DNA from: Brienomyrus brachyistius
Lineage: Eukaryota > Chordata > Actinopteri > Osteoglossiformes > Mormyridae
Reading direction: 5' to 3'
NCBI RefSeq assembly: GCF_023856365.1
Contig: NC_064548.1
Span: 2,050,501-2,114,500, forward strand
Length of the DNA stretch: 64,000 nt
Shown in pieces: positions 1-10,721 of this stretch (position 1 is its first letter; every line of letters starts with the position of its first letter). The notes beneath the pieces are model-generated. The model worked only from the letters and a program-made list of their open reading frames with translations, had not been told where the DNA came from and searched no databases. The translations under genes were made by a program, and so were the position numbers.

Positions 1-23
1 ATATATATATATATATATATATA
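1..23. repeat. (AT)n microsatellite at window edge
   Basis: A run of alternating AT opens the window. A second (AT)n run lies at about 864-894, so the repeat at 27-864 sits inside a TA microsatellite. Confidence 0.9.
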
Positions 24-26
24 AAA

Positions 27-859
27 GGAATAATTGACGACGGGCCGTTGAATTATTAGAAAATAATAATTTCTAATCGTCGTGGCCGCATCACCACCTC
101 GGGTGTGCATTATTTTTCTAATAATTCAACGGTCCGGAATCAATTATTCCGCTTATACTACGGTTGCCACACCTCAAGACATCGATCAGATGATATATTT
201 CAAGGGATTCGTCCGGTTTTTCTACTTAAATCGCTATTGTGAGTAGGATTATTTCTTCCACATCTCATCCAACGACTCTTTTGCTAGTTCAAAAACGTCA
301 TTTTAAAGCTGGTAATGGAGGCTTGAGCCGTTGATATCAGACTAATGCAGTTAATAATGAAGTTATTAGAAAGAGAGCGAGAGAGACAGAGACACAGAGA
401 AAGAGAAACAGAGAGAGAGAGCTTGTATGAATTAGGCTACCTCTGTGTGTCCCTCAACAGTGTTCTGAAACACCGTCTCTAAACTGTAAGTCTGCTTTAA
501 GATGCAGCGCTGTTATTACCTCGCTAGTGAGAAATGTCATGTGTAGCCTTTAAGTTGGTACACTAGGCTAACTAATACTGCTGCAGCCCAGTTGTTGAAA
601 GTTTCATATTCACCGTAAATATTAAAATTTACTTTCGGAAAATCGTCTGTCATGTTGTTGTTTTTGTTAGTCCTGTGTGCTGTATAGGTACTGTATGCTA
701 ATTTCCGTTATTACAGTTAACTATGCGAAGTGATATGGAACTGTAATGCGGTCAAGAGAGCTGCCTGGAACTACGTTCGCCGTGCGTTTCCCTGAAAATA
801 ATTGCACACCTCAGAACGTTCGTCAGCCAATCAGATTCAAGCATTCAACGGTCCCGTAG

Positions 860-864
<5 letters not shown>
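27..864 (+). mobile_element. Unclassified 0.8-kb interspersed repeat, copy 1 (hairpin end)
   Basis: The segment is almost identical, over its whole length, to 42955-43781. It starts with a long imperfect hairpin (27-150) whose arms begin GGAATAATTGAC and end GTCAATTATTCC style. Just inside that, TTATACTACGG at 153-163 is inverted as CCGTAGTATAA at 854-864, as expected of terminal inverted repeats of a DNA transposon. Between them lie a purine-rich (GA)n stretch near 370-420 and no long ORF. Relative to copy 2 the hairpin loop carries extra bases. It is probably a non-autonomous DNA transposon. The superfamily is not recognised, and both flanks are TA repeat so a target duplication cannot be read. 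Confidence 0.6.
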
Positions 865-896
<32 letters not shown>

Positions 897-2221
897 TACT
901 CTTTCTTTGCTGTTCGCATGCAGTCAGTGCTGCCACCTATTGCACCAAATTAATCTTTTTATTGCAGTTGCCAAAGGATGACTACTGGAAGCTACAGAGG
1001 GCCATTAAACAGGTATAGATGACACAGAACAGCAAAATTGGGAAGTCGTCGCTAACATCCCAGGATAGCCAAACAAATTTATACTTCATGTACTTAAGCA
1101 ATGCTACCTTAAGTAGGTAGCATTGCATAGAGCTCACCTTCACAAGGCAGCAGAGCAAGACAAAGCAGCATGAAGGATGTTGAGAAATTCTCATCTTAAC
1201 ACCTCACCAGCACAAGCTATTTCCTTTTTTTTTTTTTAAAAAAAAGACCCCTTCATTCCAAAAGTGCCTGAATTAAAATTAAAATGCCTAAAATCCAGTT
1301 GCTTGGAGTCACATCAGTGGTAGTGAAATGCCTGGAGAAGCTTGTATTTACATTAACAGCACAATCCAAAACTTCTTAGATGTTGTACAGTGTGCATTTC
1401 GTAATAACACATTGGTGGATGTTATTAGCAGATGGAATACCCTTGTTCATCTGCAGTTCACAGATAATACCTCAGCTATTATTTTTACTTAGTTGGTATC
1501 CAGACATAGGGATCTGTATCTGCCCAAGAGGATTTGGACTTTTTACTAGAACAAAAGTAGTGACAATAGGGCCATACATACAAAGCACTGTGGTGCCACA
1601 TGGGTCATAAGTGCAAAACTTTACTCATTATTTAAAGTGGAACACCACTTGATCACTAGTGATAGATCAAGTAAGGCTTCCTATTTACTTGAATGAAAGC
1701 AAAATTTTCTTCCTTGATATCTTTATATTTTATATCATTCCATTCCATAAATAACCAGGAGGGGGAGCCACTATAATCATATATGTCTAAGAGGAGGGAC
1801 TGTTACCATTTTTACTGTTGATTTTGAAAATGTCACCTTATATTTGTGAACTGGTAACAAATAACTTGAGGACAATTCACTGGTGTAACTGGTGTACTGT
1901 AAGTGTTAAAATCTCTGCTGGCAACAGTGCAGCAATAATATGCCTCTAATTACAGTATGTTACAGCCAAGGCCAATATTAAAAAATGTTTTGTTCCAACC
2001 GTTTGTGCTGACAGTAATAAACTTTGTTTTAAATTGTAATTTGGTTTAATTTGTTATTACCATTAGCTGGCATTACTACTTCATTTTCAATAGATTCATC
2101 TGCTTTTGATTAATTTCATATGTGTTCATATTTATATTTAATATTATTTACATTGCAGAATGCAAGGGGATTTTATTTGATTAAGGGTTGTTTCCTTTAA
2201 ATATTTTGCATATATTTTAAC
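865..2221. other. No gene recognised; (AT)n then AT-rich sequence
   Basis: Starts with an (AT)n tract (to about 894). The short ORFs here show no recognisable domain, codon bias or splice context. The stretch reads as intergenic or intronic DNA. Confidence 0.5.
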
Positions 2222-2585
2222 TGTTTCGGACGTATATTTTATACGTCATTTCCTGTGTGCTTGCGGGAGAGGAATAAATTTTGCGAGCGGCGCTGGAGTT
2301 TTAGACTGCATAAGAAATTAAGAGAATATCCATAAGCAAGGATTTTCAAACATTCCCTCTTAGCTCACAAGCAGGCAAAAGTGGTATGTTGTACTTTGAG
2401 TTTATCGTTGTATATATGTTATTGTTAGCGAATATGTAATATGTATTTTCTTTGTATTTGTCCTGTATCTTTAGTTCTACGGTGTTTACGTCAGTGCTAA
2501 GTGTGCTGTAAATAAACATCAGTGTGCAAGACGCTTGGAACTTTGTGACTAAGATCGGCATACCGTTTTATTATTCTACTACACA
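2222..2585 (+). mobile_element. Candidate solo LTR
   Basis: A segment of about 360 bp starts TGTTTCGG and ends in a CTACTACACA context, compatible with TG...CA LTR ends. AATAAA lies near 2510 and is followed about 50-60 bp later by a typical 3' LTR end. GC content rises compared with the flanks. No clean target duplication is visible, so the borders are uncertain. Confidence 0.35.
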
Positions 2586-4004
2586 ACTGGACTAAGAAAA
2601 CCAGTCAGATTTTAACAGCTGCTTCATGCATACAATACTTTGTTCATGAAGTAAGTATGCTGGAAAGTGTACTGGTTCACACCCAGTCTCTGCAGAACCC
2701 ATCATGATCTTTCAGTGTAATGCTCTGTGTCTCTCTGTGTCATCCAGTTAGATCCCTTGTGGTAAATCATCATACGTTTAACACTATGAAATCCACAGGT
2801 AATGGGGCAGTAAGTGGCTCACCGGGTTCTGCTTCTGTGTCCAGTTCAAGCCCCAGCCTTTGCAAATTAATCACATCCCTGCTTAATCCTCTGAAAGGCT
2901 CCAGATGCGATGGGTGGATGGTTGACCCTGCACCTGAACCCTAAGCTTCTCTCTCAACTCTTATATGTTTGCAAAGCTTGTTGTAGCAATTTCTGATCTA
3001 ACGGAAAGGAAGAAGAGATTTGCGAAAAGAAGCATTTTATTTGTGCAAAACAGAAAAGCAATGCATAATTTTTAAAAATATGTTGAACTTGTTTAAAGCT
3101 GTTAGGACACCTTTCTGAATGTGAAGTTTAAGGACAGGCCTTTTAAAACAGATTTAAAAGCCATAAAAGCCCTCCGCTGCACTTCATTCACCGGTGTTCC
3201 GCTTGTCTAATGGAATGCATATTTCCTGTCATAGTTGCCACTCAAAGAAGCTGTGCCATGGCCTAGAGGGAGTTTGGAGTGGCCCAGTAAAGGTCACAGC
3301 CCAAAATGCAACCACTGAGAGGCAGGGCTTGCTGTAATGGTTTGACACAGTTTATAGCCTGAAGTGGTAACTGTCTCCTCCTTAGCAATGCTTTGCTTTG
3401 TCACACCCCACCATCCTGCACCACCATGACATGTAGGTTTTACAAGACTACACACATACACAGCCCTGCCTCTTTCAGTAGTTGCATTTTGGGCAGTGAT
3501 CTTTACTGCTGGAACGACAACAATGTGTTTCCAGGACAGCCCTGTCACCCTTCCCCCATCTAATCCGGATTCCTCCCATAACCTCCAGCCCCTACAATTC
3601 CTAGAATCACTGGATGGATATACATATGAAATATGAATGTCAATAAATGTCTTTTCACCTGAATGCCGCAAGTCTAACTGTTAAACTACATCTATTCATT
3701 TATTTCACATTCCACTTACATTCCAATTCGCAAAATCACTACCAATAACGTGGCTAACTGAATTTCTTTGTGTCTTAATGTCAGTCTTCAAAATGCTATG
3801 TCCTTCATACATCTAAATATTCATATTCTATTTATTATTTTTTCATTTGGACTATGATCCAGTGTTTTCCAGTTAAAAACCATAACAGGAATAGGAATAA
3901 GTAACTACAATGTATAATGTCAAACACACACATACAGACCGTATTTTGATAGTGATTTGCTTCTACTACCTATCGAGTATTTTAACTTTGGAAATAAACA
4001 TATA
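2586..4004. other. No gene recognised apart from a small inverted-repeat element
   Basis: No coding region can be supported. The only structured part is the inverted repeat at 3285-3508, listed separately. Confidence 0.5.
3285..3508. mobile_element. MITE-like inverted repeat
   Basis: The left arm (3285-3331, starting CAGTAAAGGTCA) and right arm (3461-3508, ending TGATCTTTACTG) are reverse complements over about 47 bp with a handful of mismatches. About 130 bp separates them. The structure fits a small non-autonomous DNA transposon. No target duplication could be fixed. Confidence 0.5.
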
Positions 4005-4874
4005 CAGGTGAAACTCAAAAAATTTGAATATCATGCAAAAGTTTATTTATTTTAGTAATTCAAATTAAAAGGTGAAACTAATATATGATATGGACTCATT
4101 ACATGCAAAGTAAGATATTTCAAGCCTTTATTTATTATAATTTTGATGATTGTGGCTTACAGATTATGAAAACCCCAAATTCAAAAGCTCGGAAAATTAG
4201 AATATTGTGAAAAGGTTCAATATTGTAGGCTCAAAGTGACATTCTAATCAGCTAATTAATCCAAAACACCTGCAAACGGTTCCTGAGCCTTTAAGTGGTC
4301 TCTCAGTCTGGTTCAGTAGAATTCATAATCATGGGGAAGATTGCTGACCTGACAGTTGTGCAGAAAACCATCATTGACACCCTTCACAAGGAGGGAAAGC
4401 CTCAAAAGATAATTGCAAAAGAAGTTGGATGTTCTCAAAGTGCTGTATCAAAGCACATTAATAGAAAGTTAAGTGGAAGGGAAAAGTGTGGAAGAAAGAG
4501 GGGCAGAAGCAGCAGGGATGACTGCAGCCTGGAGGGGATTGTCAGGAAAAGGCCATTCAAAAGTGTGGGGGACCTTCACAAGAAGTGCACTGAGGCTGGA
4601 GTTAGTGCATCAAGAGCCACCACACACAGACAGATCCTGGAGATGGGCTTCAAATGTCGTATTCCTCTTGTCAAGCCGCTCCTGAACAACAAACAACATC
4701 AGAAGCATCTTACCTGGGTTAAAGAAAAAAAGAACTGGTCTGTTGCCCAGTGGTCCAAAGTCTTCTTTTCTGATAAGAGCAAATTTTGCATCTCATTTGG
4801 AAACCAAGGTCCCAGAGTCTGGAGGAACAATGGAGAGACACACAATCCAAGATGCTTGAAGTCCAGTGTGAAGT
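4005..4874 (+). mobile_element. Tc1/mariner element, 5' half (interrupted by L2)
   Basis: The left end CAGGTGAAACTCAAAAAATT follows a TA dinucleotide at 4003-4004, as expected of Tc1 insertion. The 5' region leads into a Tc1 transposase reading frame at 4331. The element stops at 4874 because an L2 LINE inserted there. The 6-bp TGAAGT at 4869-4874 recurs at 7201-7206. Only about 10 more bases of this family follow the L2 before the sequence switches to another Tc1 family. Confidence 0.85.
4331..4873 (+). pseudogene. Tc1 transposase N-terminal part, truncated by L2 insertion
   Basis: The frame opens at the ATG at 4331 with MGKIADLTVVQ and continues for about 180 codons. Residues 10-60 form the first helix-turn-helix (SQSAVSKHIN core), followed by a basic segment RKRGRSS and a second DNA-binding helix region. 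The start of the catalytic domain follows; the first catalytic Asp lies in the FFSDKSKF stretch. The second Asp and the Glu of the DDE triad are lost because the L2 begins at 4875. It binds terminal repeats and would cut and paste the element; this copy cannot. Confidence 0.85.
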
Positions 4875-7200
4875 GCAGTGTATGCCTACCAATAATGAGA
4901 CCTTTGAATCATTCATTCCTATTACACACTCAGAACTTTTGAGCTTAATTTTCTCCTGTAAATCCTCTACTAGCCTTGTAGACCCAATTCCTACAAAATT
5001 CTTCAAGGAAATTGCACCACAGATTGGCACTACCGTGTTAAATGTGTTAAACTCTTCTCTTAGGCTTGGATATGTTCCAAAACCTTTTAAAATGGCTGTT
5101 ATCAGACCCGTCCTAAAGAAACCAAATCTTGAACCCAGTGTTTTAGGAAACTATAGACCTATCTCAAATCTTCCTTTCATTTCAAAGATCATGGAAAAGG
5201 TTGTAGTTCGTCAGTTGTCCTCTTTCCTACAAAAAACTAATGCCAATGAATTATATCAGTCTGGCTTTAGACCAAACCATAGCACAGAAACTGCTCTAGT
5301 CAAAGTAATGAATGATTTACTTGTGGCTTCTGACCGTGGCTGTGTATCTCTGTTGGTATTGCTAGATTTAATTGCAGCGTTCGATACTGTGGACCATAAT
5401 ATCCTCTTGGACCGGTTAGAAGGTGTAGTTGGAATTACAGGGACAGCACTTTCTTGGTTCCGCTCATATTTGTCTGATCGCTATCAATATGCCCATGTGA
5501 ACAATGAATCATCCAAGGCCACTAAAGTTGAATATGGTGTCCCACAGGGATCAGTCCTGGGCCCGCTACCGTTTACCCTGTACATGCTACCTCTTGGTAA
5601 CATTATTAGAAATCATGGTATTGGGTTTCATTGTTATGCAGATGATACACAGTTGTACATATCTGTTAACCCTGATGATATATCACTGCTATCTCGGTTA
5701 GAAGACTGTCTATTAGATATCTAGTGCTGGATGGCAAAAAATTTCCTTATGTTAAACACAGAAAAAACAGAAGTTCTGGTAATTGGTCCCAAGGCTGCTA
5801 GAAATAAGTTCCACCACCTCAACGATGGTAACCTTCCTACACAACCTAACATGGTAGTTAGAAATCTTGGCGTTCTTGTCGATTCAGATCTATGCTTTGA
5901 TGCTCACATAAGAAGTATTACTAGAACTGCATTTTATCATCTACGGAACATAGCCAAGCTTCGTAAGATGCTCTCACTTAATGATGCAGAAAAACTAATA
6001 CATGCCTTCGTAAGTTCCAGACTGGATTACTGTAATGCCCTCCTATCGGGTTGCCCGTCTGGATCCTTGCATAAACTTCAGATGGTACAGAATGCTGCAG
6101 CCAGAGTTCTAACAAACACAAAAAAATTTGATCATATTACACCGGTCTTATCCTCTCTTCATTGGCTGCCAGTTAAGTCTCGAATTGACTATAAAATACT
6201 GCTATTAACTTATAAAGCACTAAATGGCCTTGCACCAGAATACCTTAGTGAACTGCTGACCACATACAACCCTCCACGCTTGCTTCGCTCTCAAGCCATG
6301 GGATATCTGTTAGTGCCTAGGGTAGAAAGAGCTACGGCAGGCTGCAGAGCTTTCTCCTACAAAGCTCCTCAGCTGTGGAATGGTCTTCTACCGGATGTGC
6401 GGGTTTCAGGTTCACTCTCAATATTCAAGTCCAGACTAAAAACACACCTGTTTAGTTTAGCGTATAGGGACACTAGTTCTAGCCCTAGCTAACTCTTCAC
6501 TCCCAGTCAGACCTGTAGTGTGAGGTGTAGAGCTGGGTGGGGATCGGTGCCATTGGCTTTGGATGAACTGGATTGTCAGTGCTGTCACTCTAGCTTTGCA
6601 ATCTCTTGTAGAACTGGAGTGCTGACATTTCAGGGACTCCCCATGCCGGCATTCCCACTTGCCTCTCCCTCCTACTGATGCTGCCATAGCCATATCTGCC
6701 GGAGCTTGCAGATTGCACTTCATATTGTACTCACCTAGCTTTTAGCACTGCCAATAGCCTCCTCTACTATGCCTAATTGTACATTTTATTTCCCCTACTC
6801 CTCCTGGGGGGTGATGCCTGGAGACCTCAATCTATCAAGATATCCAGCACACCCGACCACCACCAGTGACGTCCCTGCATCCAGCTCGCCGTTCTGATCT
6901 TCCATGTATGACCCGCTGCCTTACCTCTGGTTGCCTGGCAATTGGAAGAAGACTCGGCTTCGGCATTGGCTTATCTTCCTTGCTCTCCTCTCTCTATTAG
7001 ACTATCCCTGCCGGCCCCTGGAGGATGGGCTTCCCCTATGAGTCTGGTCCCTCTCAAGGTTTCTTCCTTCTAGGGAGTTTTTCCTTGCCACTGTCGCCTA
7101 TGGCTTACTCACTGGGGGCTTTGGGTGAGGATACTGTAAAGCGCTTTGAGACAATGTAATGTTGTGATAATGCGCTATATAAAAATAAATTTGTTGTTGT
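4875..7200 (+). mobile_element. L2-type LINE, 5'-truncated, with target duplication
   Basis: A non-LTR retrotransposon fragment of 2.3 kb inserted in a Tc1 element and flanked by TGAAGT (4869-4874 and 7201-7206). It contains the reverse transcriptase C-terminal two thirds, a 0.7-kb 3' UTR, and the L2-style terminus GCGCTATATAAAAATAAAT followed by (TTG)n. The endonuclease domain is absent, as in usual 5' truncation. Related 3' ends recur at 8857-9356 (minus) and 55635-56758 (plus). Confidence 0.9.
4876..6492 (+). pseudogene. L2 reverse transcriptase ORF2 fragment with one stop
   Basis: One frame runs from the insertion junction to 6492, broken only by TAG at 5722-5724. RT landmarks appear in order: NYRPISNLPF, SGFRPNHSTETAL, LLDLIAAFDTVDH (the first Asp), GVPQGSVLGP, then the catalytic box CYADDTQLY. 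Downstream comes the thumb/C-terminal region with LGVLVDSDL, SRLDYCNALLSG and SSLHWLPV. The family copies its own RNA at a nicked target site. The upstream apurinic endonuclease part is missing, so this copy is dead. Confidence 0.9.
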
Positions 7201-7216
7201 TGAAGTTTCCACAGTC

Positions 7217-7962
7217 ACATTTTAGAGCAAGCCTCATATTACCAAGCGCAATGTCAAGCATTGGATAGAGTGGTGTAAAGCATGGTATTACTGGACCCTG
7301 GAGCAGTGGAAATGTGTTTTGTGGAGGGACAAATCACACTACTCTGTCTGACAATGTGATGGACGAATCAAGATTTGCCAGATGCCAGGAAAACGTTACC
7401 TGCCTCTCTGCATTGTGCCAACTGTAAAGTTTGGTGGAGGAGAGATAAAAGTATGGGGTTGTTTTTGAGGGGTTGGGCTAGGCCCCTTAGTTCCAATGAA
7501 GGGAACCCTTAATGCTTCAGCATACCAAGACACTTTGGATGATTTTATGCTTCCAACTTTGTGGGAACCGTTTGGGGAAGGCCCTTTTCTGTTTCAGCAT
7601 GACTGAGCCCCAGTGAACATAGCAATGTCCATAAAGACATGGTTGGGTGAGTTTCGTGGGGAAGAACTTGATGGGGATGCATAGACCCCTAATCTCAACC
7701 CCAACAAACACCTTTGGAATGAACTAGAACGGAGATTGTGAGCCAGGCGTTCACATCCATGCCTGACCTCATATAGGCTCATATGGATGAATGAGCAAAA
7801 ATACCCACAGACAAACTCCAAAATCTTGTGGAAAGCCTTCCCAGAAGAGTGGCAGCTGTTATAGCTGCAAAGGGGGGACCAAATAGATCTTGATGTTTAT
7901 GTATTTAGAATGGGATGTCATAAAAGTTCCTGTAGGTGTTTATGTCAAGTGTCTCAATACAT
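7217..7962 (+). mobile_element. Tc1/mariner 3' fragment, second family, degenerate
   Basis: After the L2 target duplication the sequence becomes a Tc1 3' half that is not a continuation of the element at 4005. Degenerate transposase codons can be followed (a WRVW-type stretch near 7370, GGGxxxVWGCF-like near 7435-7470, an FQHD-like box near 7595). Many stops interrupt them. The ending, near 7930-7960 (GGGATGTCATAAAAG onwards), matches the usual fish Tc1 terminus but is cut off before the terminal inverted repeat. Confidence 0.7.
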
Positions 7963-7975
7963 CGGTATCACTCAT

Positions 7976-8224
7976 AAGAAATTTACAAATGAGAAGAGGC
8001 CATTCGGCCATCAAGCTCATTTGGGGAAAACTTAACTAATAGGTCAGAGTTGTTAAAATCTTATCTAGCTCTGATTTAAAGGAACTCAGCGTTTTAGCCT
8101 GTGCTACACTAGCAGGAAGGCTATTCCATACTCAAACTTCACGCTGTGTAACAAAGTGCTTTTTCAAATTCATTTTAAAATGTTCTCCTGCTAATTTCCA
8201 CTTATGGCCACAAGTTCTTGGTCA
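7976..8224 (-). mobile_element. CR1/Rex1-like LINE 3' end
   Basis: This is the reverse complement of a LINE 3' end: the ORF C-terminus (HKWKLA-type ending) followed by the short UTR that ends ...TTGTAAATTTCTTATG. The same segment recurs at 28737-29405 and in 30009-42118. Orientation is minus because the RNA 3' end is at the low coordinate. 5'-truncated. Confidence 0.75.
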
Positions 8225-8856
8225 TGACAACTGACAAACAACGGGAAAAGCAAAAAGACACAGGGGCAACAACAACGGGAAGAACAAAGGAGAAACAGGA
8301 GGACAAGGAACATACACAGGCGGCACAAAGGGCAGGAGGAAACGGGGAGCCGGAGGGAACTCCAGCAGGCGATGGGCGGAAGCCGCAGGGCCAGCAAGCG
8401 AGCGTGACACCGGAGCCAAAGGAACCCCCAGCGCACGTGAGGGAAGCGCAGGAGGGAACATTGAAAGGGGTGAGGAGGAAGTCGGAGGGACCAACGAATG
8501 GGGCGTGGAGGAAGATGAATGGGACACAGGTGGAGGGGAAGAGGGAACTGAAGCCGTGGCAGGTTTAGGCACGCCCGACCAATGAGTCAGAGATGGGGAA
8601 CCTGCAGGCGACCGACAAGGCGTAAGAAGCAGGACCGCGCCACAGGCAGAACCGATGGTGACCCCCGAGCCGAAGCCAGGGGGATCACAGGTAACCACCG
8701 AGCTGACAGCAGTCCAGATAGAGAGCTGAAAAACTAAGTATAAGGCCTCAAAAATATTTAAGACATTGTATACTTAAATTTAAGACTAAGACCTTAACTT
8801 GGTTCAACTTCAATTTAAGACTTTTTAAGATGTTTTAATACCCGACATACGCCTAG
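8225..8856 (-). other. Purine-rich segment with Ser/Pro-rich open frames; unclassified
   Basis: Composition changes abruptly to GA-rich sequence between two LINE tails. The minus strand is open at 8222-8698 and rich in Pro, Ser and Ala. The plus strand is open at 8218-8568 and rich in Lys, Glu and Gly. Both can arise from composition alone. It resembles the proline-rich internal part of short LTR elements such as 52439-53578 but cannot be aligned by eye. The last 150 bp are AT-rich. Confidence 0.3.
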
Positions 8857-9356
8857 AACAACAACAAATTTATTTTTATATAGCGCATTATCACAACATT
8901 ACATTGTCTCAAAGCGCTTTACAGCATCCCCACCCAAAACCTCTAGTGAGTAAGCCATAGGCGACAGTGGCAAGGAAAAACTCCCTAGAAGGAAAAAACC
9001 TTGGGAGGGACCAGACTCAAAGGGGGAGCCCATCCTCCAGGGGCCGGCAGGGATAGTCAAATAGAGAGATGGTGAAGTGACCGAGATGGGGAAGCGCCAA
9101 GTCACATTGTCCCAATCATAAGATTTGGGAAATAACTGGAGAGCAAGGAAGATGACAAGCCAATGCCGATGCCGAGTCTTCTTCCAATCACCAGGCAACC
9201 AGAGGTGAGGCAGCGGGTCTTACATGGAAGATCAGAACGGCGAGCTGGATGCAGGGACGTCACTGGTGGTGGCGACGTCACATGTAGCCGGGTGTGCTGG
9301 ATATCTTGATAGATTGAGGTCTCCAGGCATCACCCCCCAGGAGGAGTAGGGGAAAC
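8857..9356 (-). mobile_element. L2 LINE 3' UTR fragment, inverted
   Basis: The reverse complement matches 6790-7195. It begins (on minus) with CCTACTCCTCCTGGGGGGTG and ends in the GCGCTATATAAAAATAAATT(TGT)n terminus. It is noncoding, 5'-truncated to about 500 bp, and opposite in orientation to the L2 at 4875-7200. Confidence 0.85.
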
Positions 9357-10719
9357 AGTTTAGACCAAATGATCGGCCTGTCCGGGGAATACAATGCTGC
9401 TGTTTGCAACAGCAATTTTAGTTTTTGAGGTATGTTGATCACAACATCTACTGTCTGAGCTGCTCCTGACTTTGCTATTGTTATGCAGGCTTGCTTCGAT
9501 TTTGGTGCGATTTGACTCACTTTTTTGGTACCACTATGCAGCTTTTCTTGAATTTTGTAGCGCTGAGTCTCAAAATTTTATCATTTCCAGTTTGTCAACC
9601 CTACAATGTGCCTGCAAAGTTTGAAAAATACTTTTACAGTTATTGTGTTCACAAGACCAAAAGTCTTCTATAGCTGCCTTTCCTTCCTTTGCAGCTTCTT
9701 TTATGGGGCAATTTGTCGGAAGATGAAACCAGATGTATATCTTTATCCATATACTGTTTTTGTAAAGCAGTAATAAGATCCATCTAACACTTTTGACTTA
9801 CCACATTCATAAGGACAAATGGAGTCTATTTTCACCCTTCCCTTTGCTATCACTAATTGTTCCTGGTTTAATTTTTTGGTGTTATCAGTTCAAGCTTGTC
9901 ACCCCTAAAATCTTGTCACACCTTTGCCTCTGCAAAGTTTGAAAAAGATTCATCAAATATATGTTGAGTTATTGTGTTGATTGGGTCAGTTGCCAAAGCT
10001 GCCTTTATTTCGCTATCACTATGCAGCACTGCTTCAAATTTTTTCCAAATTTAATATCTCACATATAATTCCTCTGCAAAGTTTGAAAAACATCCATCAT
10101 ACAGTTTTTGAGCTATAGTTTTAACAGCATGTCCAGTGGCAGCAGCAGACCAGTATCAAAACCACAGGAATTCCCAAGCATCCAGGGAATATAAATAAAG
10201 TAAAATCTTTAACTCAAAAATGAATTTCATTTTGGTACAGTGTAGCATGCAAAATCAGTCCTTTTTCAGAATCAGCCACCGTTCCATATAATATCCAGCC
10301 AAGGCTGCGTTGATGTGATTGCATGTCACTGAGTAGAATGTTCCTGATATACAGTGGGATAGTGTTAAATAAAAAAAAAACAGTAGCATTGCATGTCTTG
10401 ATACTCCAAACAGTGCACCTGGTATCTAACATATCCATTAGACCCCCTGCTAGCTGTTAGATGACAAAGGAACTTTCAGTTCATGCTCCTGAGATAAGCA
10501 TAGGCTCAGCACTTTTACCAGGGGAAGATGTCAGGTGCTTCTGAATAGAATAAAAAAAAACTGCAGGAGTCACTATACTGACTAGAAAAACTAGCCTATC
10601 AAGTCTTAAGGGCATCTATCAATATCATGGTATAAATTAACCCTCTGGGGTATAGGGGTAAGAAACTGTCTGGGGCATGATCACACATTTCTTCAAATAT
10701 AAACTCAATTCATGGCAAA
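9357..10719. other. No gene; degenerate tandem repeat inside
   Basis: No coding region is supported. Three diverged units share a CTGCAAAGTTTGAAAAA block at about 9612, 9929 and 10074, each preceded by a GCTATCACTATGCAGC-like block and followed by a GTTATTGTGTT or GAGCTATAG block. They indicate an old repeat of about 150-310 bp. Confidence 0.45.
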
Positions 10720-10721
10720 TA

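Noticed and set aside
982..1610. Cys/Leu-rich short ORFs on both strands
   Set aside because: No domain, no splice or start context; typical chance ORFs in AT-rich DNA.
8218..8698. Overlapping long ORFs on both strands
   Set aside because: They arise from a GA-rich segment; no domain, and both strands are open because of composition.
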